Of a stretch of DNA of 64,000 nt, positions 1-8,223 are shown piece by piece. The notes beneath the pieces were generated by a model. That model worked only from the letters and a program-made list of their open reading frames with translations. It had not been told where the DNA came from and ran no database searches. The number at the start of each line of letters is the position of its first letter. Within the stretch, counting starts at the first letter, position 1. Source of the DNA: Bacteroides sp. (GTDB taxonomy: Bacteria > Bacteroidota > Bacteroidia > Bacteroidales > Muribaculaceae); contig JAAVCX010000007.1 in the NCBI GenBank assembly GCA_014802105.1, positions 33,804-97,803 of the forward strand, read 5' to 3'. The position numbers and the translations under genes are program-made.

Positions 1-818
1 TTCTATCCGGCTTATGTCACAGCAGTAGTGCTGGCATACGGTTTATTTTTTCATAGCCAGATTCGTGAGCTGTTTATGATCAACCCTATTCATGAGTGCT
101 TGAGGTTTTGTTCGCAACTACTTATGATACAGAACGTTGGAATTGTTCAAGGGGGGGGGTAAATCTGCCACTTTGGTTCTTCTCTGTCTATGTATATGGA
201 GGAGCATTTGTATATGCACTGACAAAGTATTACACCAACATAAGCATCCGAATTGTGTTTCCGATCATCTCTGCTCTGTTTTTCTCGTATGTTTTTAAAT
301 TTCAGACAGGCCCGGGTTTGGAATTATGGAGTATGGTTGGCCCTTTCCCGATGCCGTTGATGAGAGGTGTCGTTGAGATTGCTTTCGGAGTAATGACAGG
401 TTATATCTTATTTAATTATCAGGAAAAGATTTTTTCCAGATCAAAGCTATTGGATCTGTTGTCGGTCGTTTCAATGGTCGCATATTTTTCAATAGTTTTC
501 GGTAGCGATCTGGATGCCCCTTACTCATTACTGCTGATTCCCGTAATGATAGCAGGAGTCATGAACCCGGTGTCAAAGATTGGCCGACTGTTGAGTCAGA
601 GACTCTGGTTGAAATTAGGCTCATTGACGTTTGATATGTTCCTTATTCATTGGCTACTTGTCATGACAATCAAGCCGTTGGGAATAAGATTGGATGTGAG
701 CCTTGAGACACAGTTGGTGGTATATATATTGATATTGATACCTGTTTCAATAGGATTCAGGTATTTTGTAAAAATGTTAAATTCAATAGTCGCGTTTATT
801 GGAAATGTCATCAGATAA
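1..818 (+). CDS. Membrane O-acyltransferase (acyltransferase family 3), 5' truncated by window edge, frame broken at a G9 tract
   Basis: An integral membrane acyltransferase of the OafA/WecH type, expected to add an acetyl or similar group to a sugar of the surface polysaccharide. The start lies upstream of the window. Bases 1-150 read in one frame (FYPAYVTAVV... LLMIQNVGIVQ) and run into TAA directly after nine G (151-159). From base 159 the next part of the same family continues in another frame (VNLPLWFFSVYVYGG... to stop at 816-818), with several hydrophobic helices. The join LLMIQNVGIVQ-GG-VNLPLWF fits the family's conserved 'Q..G...N.PLW' region, so both halves belong to one gene. Ten or seven G would restore the frame; nine do not. 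The 3' end overlaps the next gene by 14 bases, as expected for a coupled operon. The alternatives are a sequencing error in the homopolymer or a decayed gene. Confidence 0.8.
151..159 (+). repeat. Poly-G tract (G9) inside the acyltransferase gene, candidate phase-variation site
   Basis: Nine consecutive G followed by TAAATCT. In the upstream frame the tract reads Gly-Gly-Gly-stop. Lengths of 7 or 10 give Gly-Gly(-Gly)-Val-Asn-Leu-Pro and join the two halves of the acyltransferase. The tract lies in an A+T-rich stretch, where such a run is unlikely to arise from codon use. The same G9TAAATCT string occurs at 5700-5715. Confidence 0.75.
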
Positions 819-1770
819 TAGAGTGAAAGTATCGGTTCTTGTCCCGGTCTATGGAGTGGAAAAGTATATAGAGCGTTGTGCGCGCTCACTTTTCGAGCAG
901 ACCATGAAGGATGGTATTGAATTTATTTTCACCGATGATTGTACTCGAGATAGAAGTATAGAGATACTTGAGAAGGTACTGGAAGAGTATCCTGAAAGGA
1001 AATCTCAGGTAAAGATCATACATCATGAAAAAAACCAGGGTCTCGTGTCGGCACGCGTGACGGGACTTAAAGAAGCTGTCGGTGAATACGTGATACACTG
1101 CGACAGTGACGACTGGGTCGAGAGAGAGATGTATGAGATAATGTATCGTCAGGCCAAGGATACTGACAGCGATATAGTGGTCTGTGATTTCTTGGAGGGT
1201 GATGATACTCTTGAGGTATACAGGCATCAGAATATTCCTGAATCAAGAATCAGTATATTCAAGTCAATCCTTGATGGAACTCTCCACGCCGCTATGTGGA
1301 ACAAGATGCTGTCACACCGGCTGATAGATAGGCTCGGTGTAAAGGTAAATCCTGAAATCAATATGTGGGAGGATATGGCCTATATGACTCCTCATCTTCT
1401 ATCGGGATGTAGAATGACAAAGGTGGACAAGGCTTTATATCACTATGTGTGTGTGCAGGCTTCAATGTCAAGGACATTTTCTCTGCGTTCTGTAAACTCT
1501 CAGATCAAGGCTGTCGATAATATATCGGGATATGTAGAAGCTGATCCGGAGTTAAGCACAATACTCTCACTCTTAAAGTTGAAATCCAAGGATTATTTTC
1601 TGCTGAGAGGAGAATCCTATAATCCGGCCCTCTGGAGACAGACATTCCCCGAGGCTAATAAAGAGATCCTGAATGAAAACATACCACCTGTAAAGAGGTT
1701 GCTTTATTACTTGTGTGAAAAGCATCTTGATTTTGCGGTAAAGCTACTTGCCGGCTTACGGAAAAAGTAA
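805..1770 (+). CDS. Glycosyltransferase family 2
   Basis: A cytoplasmic-face GT-A fold glycosyltransferase expected to add one sugar to the lipid-linked repeat unit of the surface polysaccharide. The N-terminus has the GT2 signature VSVLVPVYG, then FTDDCTRD and the nucleotide/metal motif CDSDDW near residue 100; the C-terminal third contains WEDMAY, typical of capsular GT2 enzymes. About 321 aa, a normal length. I chose ATG 805 over the TTG at 799. It overlaps the end of the acyltransferase by 14 bases, which suggests translational coupling. The sugar and linkage cannot be told from sequence. Confidence 0.9.
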   Translation: MSSDNRVKVSVLVPVYGVEKYIERCARSLFEQTMKDGIEFIFTDDCTRDRSIEILEKVLEEYPERKSQVKIIHHEKNQGLVSARVTGLKEAVGEYVIHCDSDDWVEREMYEIMYRQAKDTDSDIVVCDFLEGDDTLEVYRHQNIPESRISIFKSILDGTLHAAMWNKMLSHRLIDRLGVKVNPEINMWEDMAYMTPHLLSGCRMTKVDKALYHYVCVQASMSRTFSLRSVNSQIKAVDNISGYVEADPELSTILSLLKLKSKDYFLLRGESYNPALWRQTFPEANKEILNENIPPVKRLLYYLCEKHLDFAVKLLAGLRKK

Positions 1771-1791
1771 TTATTCATCCAGCCACACGGA

Positions 1792-2877
1792 ATGTTACCA
1801 TATTATATCATTACGGCTCTGTTGCTTATTGCCGGAGTTGTGTCATTGGATCAAAAGACCAGAAAATATGATTTTGTGGTTCTTCTGTTCCTATGTGTCA
1901 TAGTGACGATCTTCAGCGGATGTCGTGCGTGTGGATGGGATTATGATTCTTATCTGGCGCATTTCAAGAGTCTACCTGATATTCTGAATTTCTCGAGAAC
2001 TCAGAATACGATGGAGGCAGGCTATGAGGTATTTGCAAGTTTTTGTAAAAGTGTTTTCCACAATTATAATGCGTTCTTATTTATATTTGCTGCGATAAAT
2101 GTTTTTGTTATAGGATGTCTTTGCAGGAAATATTCCCCTAATCCGGTGCTGTCGTTTGTATTGTTCTGCGGGTTCTCACTATTTGGACAATTGATGGGAC
2201 AGATGCGTCAGCCTCAGGCTATTTGTCTGACTTATCTGATCACCCTTCCGCTACTGATCAGAAATATGCGCTGGAGAGTCGCAATATGGACAATAGTGAT
2301 AGGGGTGTTACTTCATAAGTCGTCGTTGCTGATGGCTATTTTGTTGCCATTCGCGAATATCAGGTATTCTGACAAGACGTGTGCAATTGCCGCAATAGTC
2401 TGTATAGTTTCAGTTGTAACATCAAGCATGTTGACAAATCTGCTATATATTGTGGTTCCAAAAGGTTTTTACCTCTATGATACGATGGTTGCATATATGA
2501 CCTACCTGTCCCAGAAAGTTTCCTTTACGTTCGGCATGCTCGAGCGAGTCGGTCTTCTTGTCCTCTGCTGGTATTATGGCCGGAAGTACAAGTTATATGA
2601 TAGGAATATCTTTTTTAGGATAATGATGAATTTATTTGCGATGGGTGTGCTGATCTATTTCTCTTTTATGCAGATAGCACCCGAATTTGCTTCCCGTGGT
2701 ACAAAAGGCCTATATTTCTGTATAATTTTCATACTGCCGATTTTAATCAAAAACGCTAAGAGGAGAGATAAGAGTTTTCTCTCGATATTCACGATACTTT
2801 GGATCTCATATCTGTATATTACTTTCCTTATTAATCCGCCGGAACTATATAATCCTTATCTATCGGTTTTGGATTAA
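1792..2877 (+). CDS. EpsG-family polysaccharide polymerase (Wzy-like)
   Basis: A polytopic membrane protein of 361 aa with about ten hydrophobic segments, likely the polymerase that links repeat units on the periplasmic side. Features of the EpsG family are visible: GWDYDSY after the second helix, EAGYEVF, a conserved RQ pair in QMRQPQA, and HKSSL in the middle. It is the only polymerase candidate in the visible part of the cluster and sits between glycosyltransferases, which supports the role. It starts 21 bases after the preceding stop. Wzy-type proteins diverge strongly, so the family call rests on topology and these few motifs. Confidence 0.8.
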   Translation: MLPYYIITALLLIAGVVSLDQKTRKYDFVVLLFLCVIVTIFSGCRACGWDYDSYLAHFKSLPDILNFSRTQNTMEAGYEVFASFCKSVFHNYNAFLFIFAAINVFVIGCLCRKYSPNPVLSFVLFCGFSLFGQLMGQMRQPQAICLTYLITLPLLIRNMRWRVAIWTIVIGVLLHKSSLLMAILLPFANIRYSDKTCAIAAIVCIVSVVTSSMLTNLLYIVVPKGFYLYDTMVAYMTYLSQKVSFTFGMLERVGLLVLCWYYGRKYKLYDRNIFFRIMMNLFAMGVLIYFSFMQIAPEFASRGTKGLYFCIIFILPILIKNAKRRDKSFLSIFTILWISYLYITFLINPPELYNPYLSVLD

Positions 2878-2895
2878 GAAAAAGAATTGTTACTT

Positions 2896-4011
2896 ATGAA
2901 AATCGCATATACAATCTCCGGATTATATAATTCGGGGGGCATGGAGAACATACTTCTTCAGAAGGCCAATTATCTTGCTGAAGTGTATGGTCATGATGTC
3001 ACTATAATCACTACTGATCAGAAAGATAAATCCATATTCTTCAAGATTTCGCCAAAGGTCAGAGTAATTGACCTTAATATCAACTATAATGATGCGGTCA
3101 GTTCAAGATTCTGGCTTCTTAAGAAGCCAAGGTTGGTGAAAAAACATAAGGAACGGCTCTCTGATCTGTTGTGTCGTGAAAAGTTTGATGTCTGCATCTC
3201 GCTGATGGATTTTGATTTTGAGTTTCTCACTTCAATCAAGGACGGGAGTAAAAAAGTAGCGGAGTATCATTTTTCAAGGTATGCTAAAGTTTTGTCTTCA
3301 AAAAATATCGTCGCGAAATTATTGCAACGATACAGGACGGATTATTGGAAATCCATATTGAGAGGATTTGATAAATTCATAGTCTTGACAGAACAGGATA
3401 AAGACCAATGGGGAGACATGTCAAATATTGAGGTGATCCCCAACTTTATAAATTTTTTCCCTGACATTTCATGCAATCCCGAATCATGTAAGATAATATC
3501 TGTCGGACGTATGGAGTATCAGAAAGGGTATGATATGCTGATCGAAGCATGGAAGATTGCAAAAGATGAGCTGCCGGGATGGACTCTGTCGGTTTATGGA
3601 GGTGGAGACCGATCCTTATATGAACAAAAAATTAAAGAAGACAATGTTGATAGAATTACGTTCAATCCTCCGGTCTCGTCGATAGGTGAAGTGTATAGCG
3701 AAAGTTCGTTATATGTGATGAGCTCCCGATATGAAGGATTGCCACTGGTGCTTTTGGAGGCTATGAGTTACGGCTTGCCGATTGTCTCTTTTGAATGTCC
3801 GTGTGGGCCGAGAGATATTTTGCGTCCCGATTTCGGTAGATTGGTCAAACCAGATGATGTCAAGGCTTTGGCTCAAACTATTGTTGAGAGTGCCAAAGAT
3901 CTGACTTGGAGACAGAATGCTGTCACAGAGGCTAAACGCCGGAGCAGGATGTTTTCTAAAGATATTATTATGGAAAAGTGGAATAATCTTTTTATTTCGT
4001 TGGAAAAATGA
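2896..4011 (+). CDS. Glycosyltransferase family 4 (GT-B fold)
   Basis: A retaining glycosyltransferase of about 371 aa. The N-terminal domain begins with MKIAYTISGL and a Gly-Gly-Met-Glu loop (GGMENIL), and the C-terminal donor-binding domain has VGRMEYQKGYDML and the E-x7-E motif in SRYEGLPLVLLEAMSYG. I preferred ATG 2896 to the TTG at 2887 because it starts directly at the first beta strand. The stop overlaps the next ATG (ATGA at 4008-4011). The donor sugar is unknown. The G6 run at 2933-2938 codes in frame for the Ser-Gly-Gly loop and is not a break. Confidence 0.9.
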   Translation: MKIAYTISGLYNSGGMENILLQKANYLAEVYGHDVTIITTDQKDKSIFFKISPKVRVIDLNINYNDAVSSRFWLLKKPRLVKKHKERLSDLLCREKFDVCISLMDFDFEFLTSIKDGSKKVAEYHFSRYAKVLSSKNIVAKLLQRYRTDYWKSILRGFDKFIVLTEQDKDQWGDMSNIEVIPNFINFFPDISCNPESCKIISVGRMEYQKGYDMLIEAWKIAKDELPGWTLSVYGGGDRSLYEQKIKEDNVDRITFNPPVSSIGEVYSESSLYVMSSRYEGLPLVLLEAMSYGLPIVSFECPCGPRDILRPDFGRLVKPDDVKALAQTIVESAKDLTWRQNAVTEAKRRSRMFSKDIIMEKWNNLFISLEK

Positions 4012-4916
4012 TTAGTGTTATTATACCTGTATATAATGGTGTCAGATTTATCAGGCAATGCTACGAATCACTGATTAAACAGACTATTGAGGAATGGGAG
4101 GCTGTTTTTATCGATGATGGTAGCTCTGATGACTCTTTTGATGAATTAAAAAAACTATCTGAATCAGATCCAAGGGTAAAAATTATCCATAAAAACAACG
4201 AGGGAGTAGCCGTTGCAAGAGAAGTCGGCATAAGGGAGGCAAAGGGAGAATATGTTACTTTTCTTGATGTTGATGATACTCTCGTAGACTCGGCGCTCGA
4301 ACAGTTTGTCGTGCATTTTGACCATGAAGATACCGACATGGTTGTTGCCGGTATCAATATGGTTTCCGAAAATAGCGTCCTGCTTCGTAAGATATATTAC
4401 AGGAACATGGTTATTTCGGGGAGTGAGTGTGTGGATCTGATGTGTATAGGATTGTTAAGATGGCAATTGTGTGGAAAAGCATTTAGAACCACGGTGATAA
4501 AGACAGCTCTGACTCCTCGAGGATTGAGGAGCGCTGAGGATATGGCGGTATGTGTGCAGGCTGCTCTGAAGTCGCGAGTGGTGAATGTGTTGAACACATG
4601 TCTCTACAATTATGTTCAGGTGGCAACATCCGTGACTCATTCCAAAGCTCTTGAGATCTCAAAGGATGCCCTTGAGGCAGCGAGATTTGTAAAAAGAACT
4701 GTTGGTGCCGAAATGAATCCTATATCACTCGATTGTCTCTTCCTGTTGATTACTTCAACGGCTCTGAGAGCCGGTATATCGGTTGATGATGAGAATTTCA
4801 GAGAGACCGTCGATGAGCATGGTCGCTTGAAATCAATTCGTCAGTTGCCATTGCTGAAGGCTGTTAGCGTCGGTCTGTATCGGTTCTTCAATATAAATCT
4901 GGCAAGATTCTTATGA
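4008..4916 (+). CDS. Glycosyltransferase family 2
   Basis: A GT-A fold transferase of 302 aa in the polysaccharide operon. It begins with MISVIIPVYNG, then FIDDGSSDDS and the metal-binding motif LDVDDT near residue 90. The C-terminal half (LCGKAF..., RSAEDMAV) resembles other capsular GT2 enzymes. It is joined to both neighbours by four-base ATGA overlaps (4008-4011 and 4913-4916), so it is translated as part of one chain of coupled genes. An A7 run near 4146-4152 is in frame. Acceptor and donor are unknown. Confidence 0.9.
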   Translation: MISVIIPVYNGVRFIRQCYESLIKQTIEEWEAVFIDDGSSDDSFDELKKLSESDPRVKIIHKNNEGVAVAREVGIREAKGEYVTFLDVDDTLVDSALEQFVVHFDHEDTDMVVAGINMVSENSVLLRKIYYRNMVISGSECVDLMCIGLLRWQLCGKAFRTTVIKTALTPRGLRSAEDMAVCVQAALKSRVVNVLNTCLYNYVQVATSVTHSKALEISKDALEAARFVKRTVGAEMNPISLDCLFLLITSTALRAGISVDDENFRETVDEHGRLKSIRQLPLLKAVSVGLYRFFNINLARFL

Positions 4917-5868
4917 AAAAGCTTTGTTATTTGATTTTGGCTCATAACAATCTTGATTATGTAGCAGACCTGATAGAATCGCTTTCGTCTGATAATGTGG
5001 GTTTTATTGTGCATATAGATTCAAAATGCAGTGAATCGCGGAAGCCTGTTGAAGAGATAAGCAATAGAAGGAATGTAAAATTATTGGAGGATAGGAAAGA
5101 TATTCTTTGGGGAGGGAAATCTATGGTTGACATTGTTAATCAGATGAGTAGATTGGCTCTTGACGATAATTTGAAATATGATTATTTTATATTGTTGTCA
5201 GGTCAGGATATGCCGGTCAAATCTTCTGAATATATTTTAAACTATTTAGAAACCAATGGCTATAAGAATTATTTGGCAGCCGGTCGAATGATGACTGCTG
5301 AGTGTGTGTGGCAGGAACAGGGTCGACGCAGGTTGGAGTGTTATGCTGTCAGATTAGGACAGAGAGAAATAGCTACGATTGAACCGGGATGCTTGAATTA
5401 TAATAACTTAAGGCAGATATTTAAAACTTTTTTATATGGTGATAGGGCTTCAATATTAAGTATGGTAAAAGCCCTGTTTTCAGCAAGAAGATCAGGTTTG
5501 GGTATTGTGCCTTATGGAGGAGAGTTTTGGTGGAGAATGAATCGCAAATCTTTGAAGACAATAATAGATTACTATGATTCACATCCTGAACTTGACAAGG
5601 AACTGTCTTATACTTCAAATCCGGATGAGATTGTATATAATACGTTAGCATATAATCTTTGCGATAATATTGAAAACAATCTGTTAACCTATGTTAAATG
5701 GGGGGGGGTAAATCTCCCGATTGGATAACTAAAAGTGATAAATCACTGGTAACAGATCTTATTTTGCAGGAAAATATCCTGTTCTGTAGGAAAGTGAAGG
5801 ATCGGGAGTTATTAGGGAATGTTATGGATTATCTCAGAAATCAAAAATCAGTACCAAAAATTAATTGA
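4913..5868 (+). CDS. Glycosyltransferase family 14 (core-2/I-branching type), C-terminus out of frame at a G9 tract
   Basis: A beta-1,6-GlcNAc-type branching transferase: MKKLCYLILAHNN, VHIDSK, DILWGG, LLSGQDMP, YGGEFWW and the SNPDEI motif are GT14 hallmarks. As given, the frame ends at 5728 after WGGVNLPIG (271 aa). With 10 G instead of 9 at 5700-5708, reading continues as WGGGKSPDWITKSDK and later ENILFCRKVKD, to a stop at 5866-5868 (about 318 aa). That tail matches the usual end of bacterial GT14 proteins (an SP motif followed by LFxRK), and it leaves only 5 bases to the next start, as in the rest of this packed operon. So the longer frame is very likely the real gene and this copy is in the off register, unless the homopolymer was miscounted. 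Confidence 0.85.
5700..5708 (+). repeat. Poly-G tract (G9) inside the GT14 gene, candidate phase-variation site
   Basis: Nine G followed by TAAATCT. G8 would give a stop immediately after the tract, G9 gives an eight-residue out-of-frame end, and G7 or G10 gives the full GT14 C-terminus. The same string and the same on-lengths apply to the tract at 151-159. Confidence 0.75.
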
Positions 5869-5873
5869 GAATT

Positions 5874-6692
5874 ATGCCGTTTTCTGTCTTGATGTCGCTC
5901 TATATAAAAGAGAACCCTGACTATCTGCGCCAGAGTCTTGACAGCGTTTTTAACCAGACTTTACCGCCCGATGAAGTTATATTGGTAGAGGATGGGCCGC
6001 TTACAGAGGATTTATATTCGGTATTGGATATATACGAGCAGAAATATCCTCAGTTCAAACGTGTCAGGATCCCGGTCAATGGCGGTCTTGGCAAGGCATT
6101 GAACGAGGGACTGAAGCATTGTTCGAATGAGCTGGTCGCACGAATGGATACTGACGATGTTTGTTTCCATGACCGTTTCGAGAAACAAATCGATTATATG
6201 AATTCTCATCCCGAAATAGCAGTGTCGAGCGGATGGATTGAGGAATTTGAGAATGATATTGACAATGTGCGGTCTGTTAAGCGTGTTCCGGAGACTCCGG
6301 ATGAAGTAAAAAGATATGGTGTCAAGAGATGTCCTTTGAATCATCCTGCTGTGATACTTAGAAAAAGTGTTGTTGAATCGGTCGGAGGATACATACATTT
6401 TCCGCTTTTCGAAGATTGGTATCTCTGGGCGAGGTTGATGTCTCATGGTTATAAACTCGGGAATATTCAGGCCCCTGTATTATATTTTAGGGTCAGCCCT
6501 GAAATGTATAGGAGAAGAGGCGGTCTCAAATATGCCAAAGACAGTTTTAGATTTCAGCGCAAACTCAAGGAACTTGGTCTTATATCAGGCTTTCAGGTAG
6601 TGAAATATGGTGTTATTAGAGGGCTGGTATATATGATGCCTAACTTCATGAGACGTTTCGTATACAGGAACTTTTTGAGAAGACAGCACTAA
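5874..6692 (+). CDS. Glycosyltransferase family 2 (AmsE/WcaA-like)
   Basis: A cytoplasmic glycosyltransferase of 272 aa. It starts MPFSVLMSLYIKENP, followed by SLDSVFNQT, VEDGPLT, GLGKALNEGL and the metal motif MDTDDV near residue 95; FEDWYLWARL follows in the C-terminal half. This order is typical of GT2 enzymes related to AmsE. ATG 5874 was chosen over the TTG at 5865. It begins 5 bases after the restored end of the GT14 gene. It is the last glycosyltransferase before the rhamnose genes and, like the upstream genes, is richer in A+T than the rfb block. Confidence 0.9.
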   Translation: MPFSVLMSLYIKENPDYLRQSLDSVFNQTLPPDEVILVEDGPLTEDLYSVLDIYEQKYPQFKRVRIPVNGGLGKALNEGLKHCSNELVARMDTDDVCFHDRFEKQIDYMNSHPEIAVSSGWIEEFENDIDNVRSVKRVPETPDEVKRYGVKRCPLNHPAVILRKSVVESVGGYIHFPLFEDWYLWARLMSHGYKLGNIQAPVLYFRVSPEMYRRRGGLKYAKDSFRFQRKLKELGLISGFQVVKYGVIRGLVYMMPNFMRRFVYRNFLRRQH

Positions 6693-6740
6693 AGTATCTG
6701 CTTGACGCGTTTATTATAAAATAATACCATTGCTTCGGAC

Positions 6741-7637
6741 ATGAAAGGAATAGTTCTCGCCGGGGGGTCCGGCACACGGTTGTATCCCATAACCAAGGGG
6801 GTTAGCAAGCAGTTGCTCCCGATTTATGACAAACCGATGGTCTATTATCCCATTTCGACGCTGATGCTGGCGGGTATCAGGGATATTTTGATCATCTCCA
6901 CCCCCTCCGATCTCCCCGGGTTCAAGCGTCTGCTTGGCGACGGTAGCGACTACGGTGTTCACTTCACTTATGCCGAGCAGCCTTCGCCCGATGGTCTTGC
7001 CCAGGCTTTTATAATTGGTCGCGACTTCATTGGCGACGATGCGGCATGTCTCGTCCTCGGTGACAATATTTTCCATGGAGCCGGCTTCTCGGGGGTGCTC
7101 AAGGAGGCGGTCAGGACTGCTCAGGAGCAATCCAAAGCCACAGTCTTCGGCTATTGGGTCAACGACCCCGAGCGCTACGGCGTGGCTGAATTTGACACTG
7201 CCGGCAACTGTCTCTCTATCGAAGAAAAGCCCGAGCATCCCAAGAGCAACTACGCCGTGGTCGGTCTCTATTTCTATCCCAACAAGGTGGTCGATGTCGC
7301 CGCATCCATTAAGCCCTCCGCCCGCGGAGAGCTTGAGATCACCACAGTCAATCAGGAGTTCCTCAAAGACGGTGAGCTCAAAGTCCAGACTCTCCCACGA
7401 GGATTTGCGTGGCTCGATACCGGCACTCACGACTCTCTGGCCGAAGCCTCTATCTATGTCGAAGTGCTTGAGAAGCGTCAGGGTCTCAAGATAGCCTGTC
7501 TCGAGGGTATAGCTTATGCCAACGGCTGGATTACCGCCGACAAGCTCCGTGAGCTCGCCGGGCCGATGCTTAAAAACCAATATGGACAGTATCTCATGAA
7601 GATAGCCGACGAAGGTTGCCTCCAGAAGTTTGATTGA
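6741..7637 (+). CDS. rfbA: Glucose-1-phosphate thymidylyltransferase
   Basis: Makes dTDP-glucose from dTTP and glucose-1-phosphate, the first step to dTDP-L-rhamnose. The 298-aa protein has the nucleotidyltransferase signature [11 protein letters not shown] at residues 8-18, [23 protein letters not shown] and LGDNIFHG; length and motifs match RmlA. It starts 48 bases after the last glycosyltransferase. From here the sequence is clearly richer in G+C, so the rhamnose genes seem more native than the genes upstream. Confidence 0.97.
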   Translation: MKGIVLAGGSGTRLYPITKGVSKQLLPIYDKPMVYYPISTLMLAGIRDILIISTPSDLPGFKRLLGDGSDYGVHFTYAEQPSPDGLAQAFIIGRDFIGDDAACLVLGDNIFHGAGFSGVLKEAVRTAQEQSKATVFGYWVNDPERYGVAEFDTAGNCLSIEEKPEHPKSNYAVVGLYFYPNKVVDVAASIKPSARGELEITTVNQEFLKDGELKVQTLPRGFAWLDTGTHDSLAEASIYVEVLEKRQGLKIACLEGIAYANGWITADKLRELAGPMLKNQYGQYLMKIADEGCLQKFD

Positions 7638-7664
7638 TTTCCACTATCTCACCAATCGATCATC

Positions 7665-8213
7665 ATGAATGTCATTTCTACTGATATAGAAGGGGTGTTT
7701 ATCATCGAACCCCGTATCTTCCGCGACGCCCGCGGCTATTTCTTTGAGAGCTACTCCAAGCGAGATTTTGACGAGAAGGTTGGCTCTGTCGACTTTGTTC
7801 AGGACAACGAGTCCTGCTCCTCTCGCGGTGTCATGCGCGGTCTCCACTTCCAATGCCCTCCTTACGCTCAGGCTAAACTCGTGCGCTGTGTCAAAGGTTC
7901 AGTACTCGACGTCGCAGTCGACCTTCGCACCGGTTCCCCAACTTATGGTAAGCATGTCGCCGTCGAACTCTCCGAGCACAACCATCGCCAGTTCTTTATC
8001 CCTCGCGGGTTCGCTCACGGTTTTGCCGTGCTTTCCGACATAGCCGTCTTCCAGTATAAGTGTGACAACTATTATCATCCGGAAGCCGACGGAGGTATCT
8101 CCATCACCGATCCCTCTCTCGGCATAGACTGGTGCATAGACCTTTCCGAAGCCATCCTCTCCGATAAAGACCTGCGTCATCCACTACTCAAAGACTTCAC
8201 TTCGCCCTTCTGA
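7665..8213 (+). CDS. rfbC: dTDP-4-dehydrorhamnose 3,5-epimerase
   Basis: Epimerises C3 and C5 of dTDP-4-keto-6-deoxyglucose. The 182-aa cupin protein has the RmlC signature: RGYFFESY, FVQDNES, then RGLHFQ with the catalytic His near residue 61, the PRGFAHGF motif and FQYKCDNYY with the conserved Tyr. It lies 27 bases after rfbA and 10 bases before rfbD, in one transcription unit. Confidence 0.97.
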   Translation: MNVISTDIEGVFIIEPRIFRDARGYFFESYSKRDFDEKVGSVDFVQDNESCSSRGVMRGLHFQCPPYAQAKLVRCVKGSVLDVAVDLRTGSPTYGKHVAVELSEHNHRQFFIPRGFAHGFAVLSDIAVFQYKCDNYYHPEADGGISITDPSLGIDWCIDLSEAILSDKDLRHPLLKDFTSPF

Positions 8214-8223
8214 ACACCCTGCC

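Noticed and set aside
96..818. A separate gene starting with a Met at 96 in the acyltransferase region
   Set aside because: Residues before the G tract in that frame (MLEVLFATTYDTERWNCS) do not fit the family, whereas the other frame does; it is the 3' part of a broken frame.
2933..2938. G6 run in the GT4 gene as a third contingency tract
   Set aside because: It codes in frame for the conserved Ser-Gly-Gly loop, is short, and the gene is intact.
4146..4152. A7 run in a GT2 gene as a slippage site
   Set aside because: The frame continues normally into the rest of the GT2 domain, and A7 is common in such A+T-rich genes.
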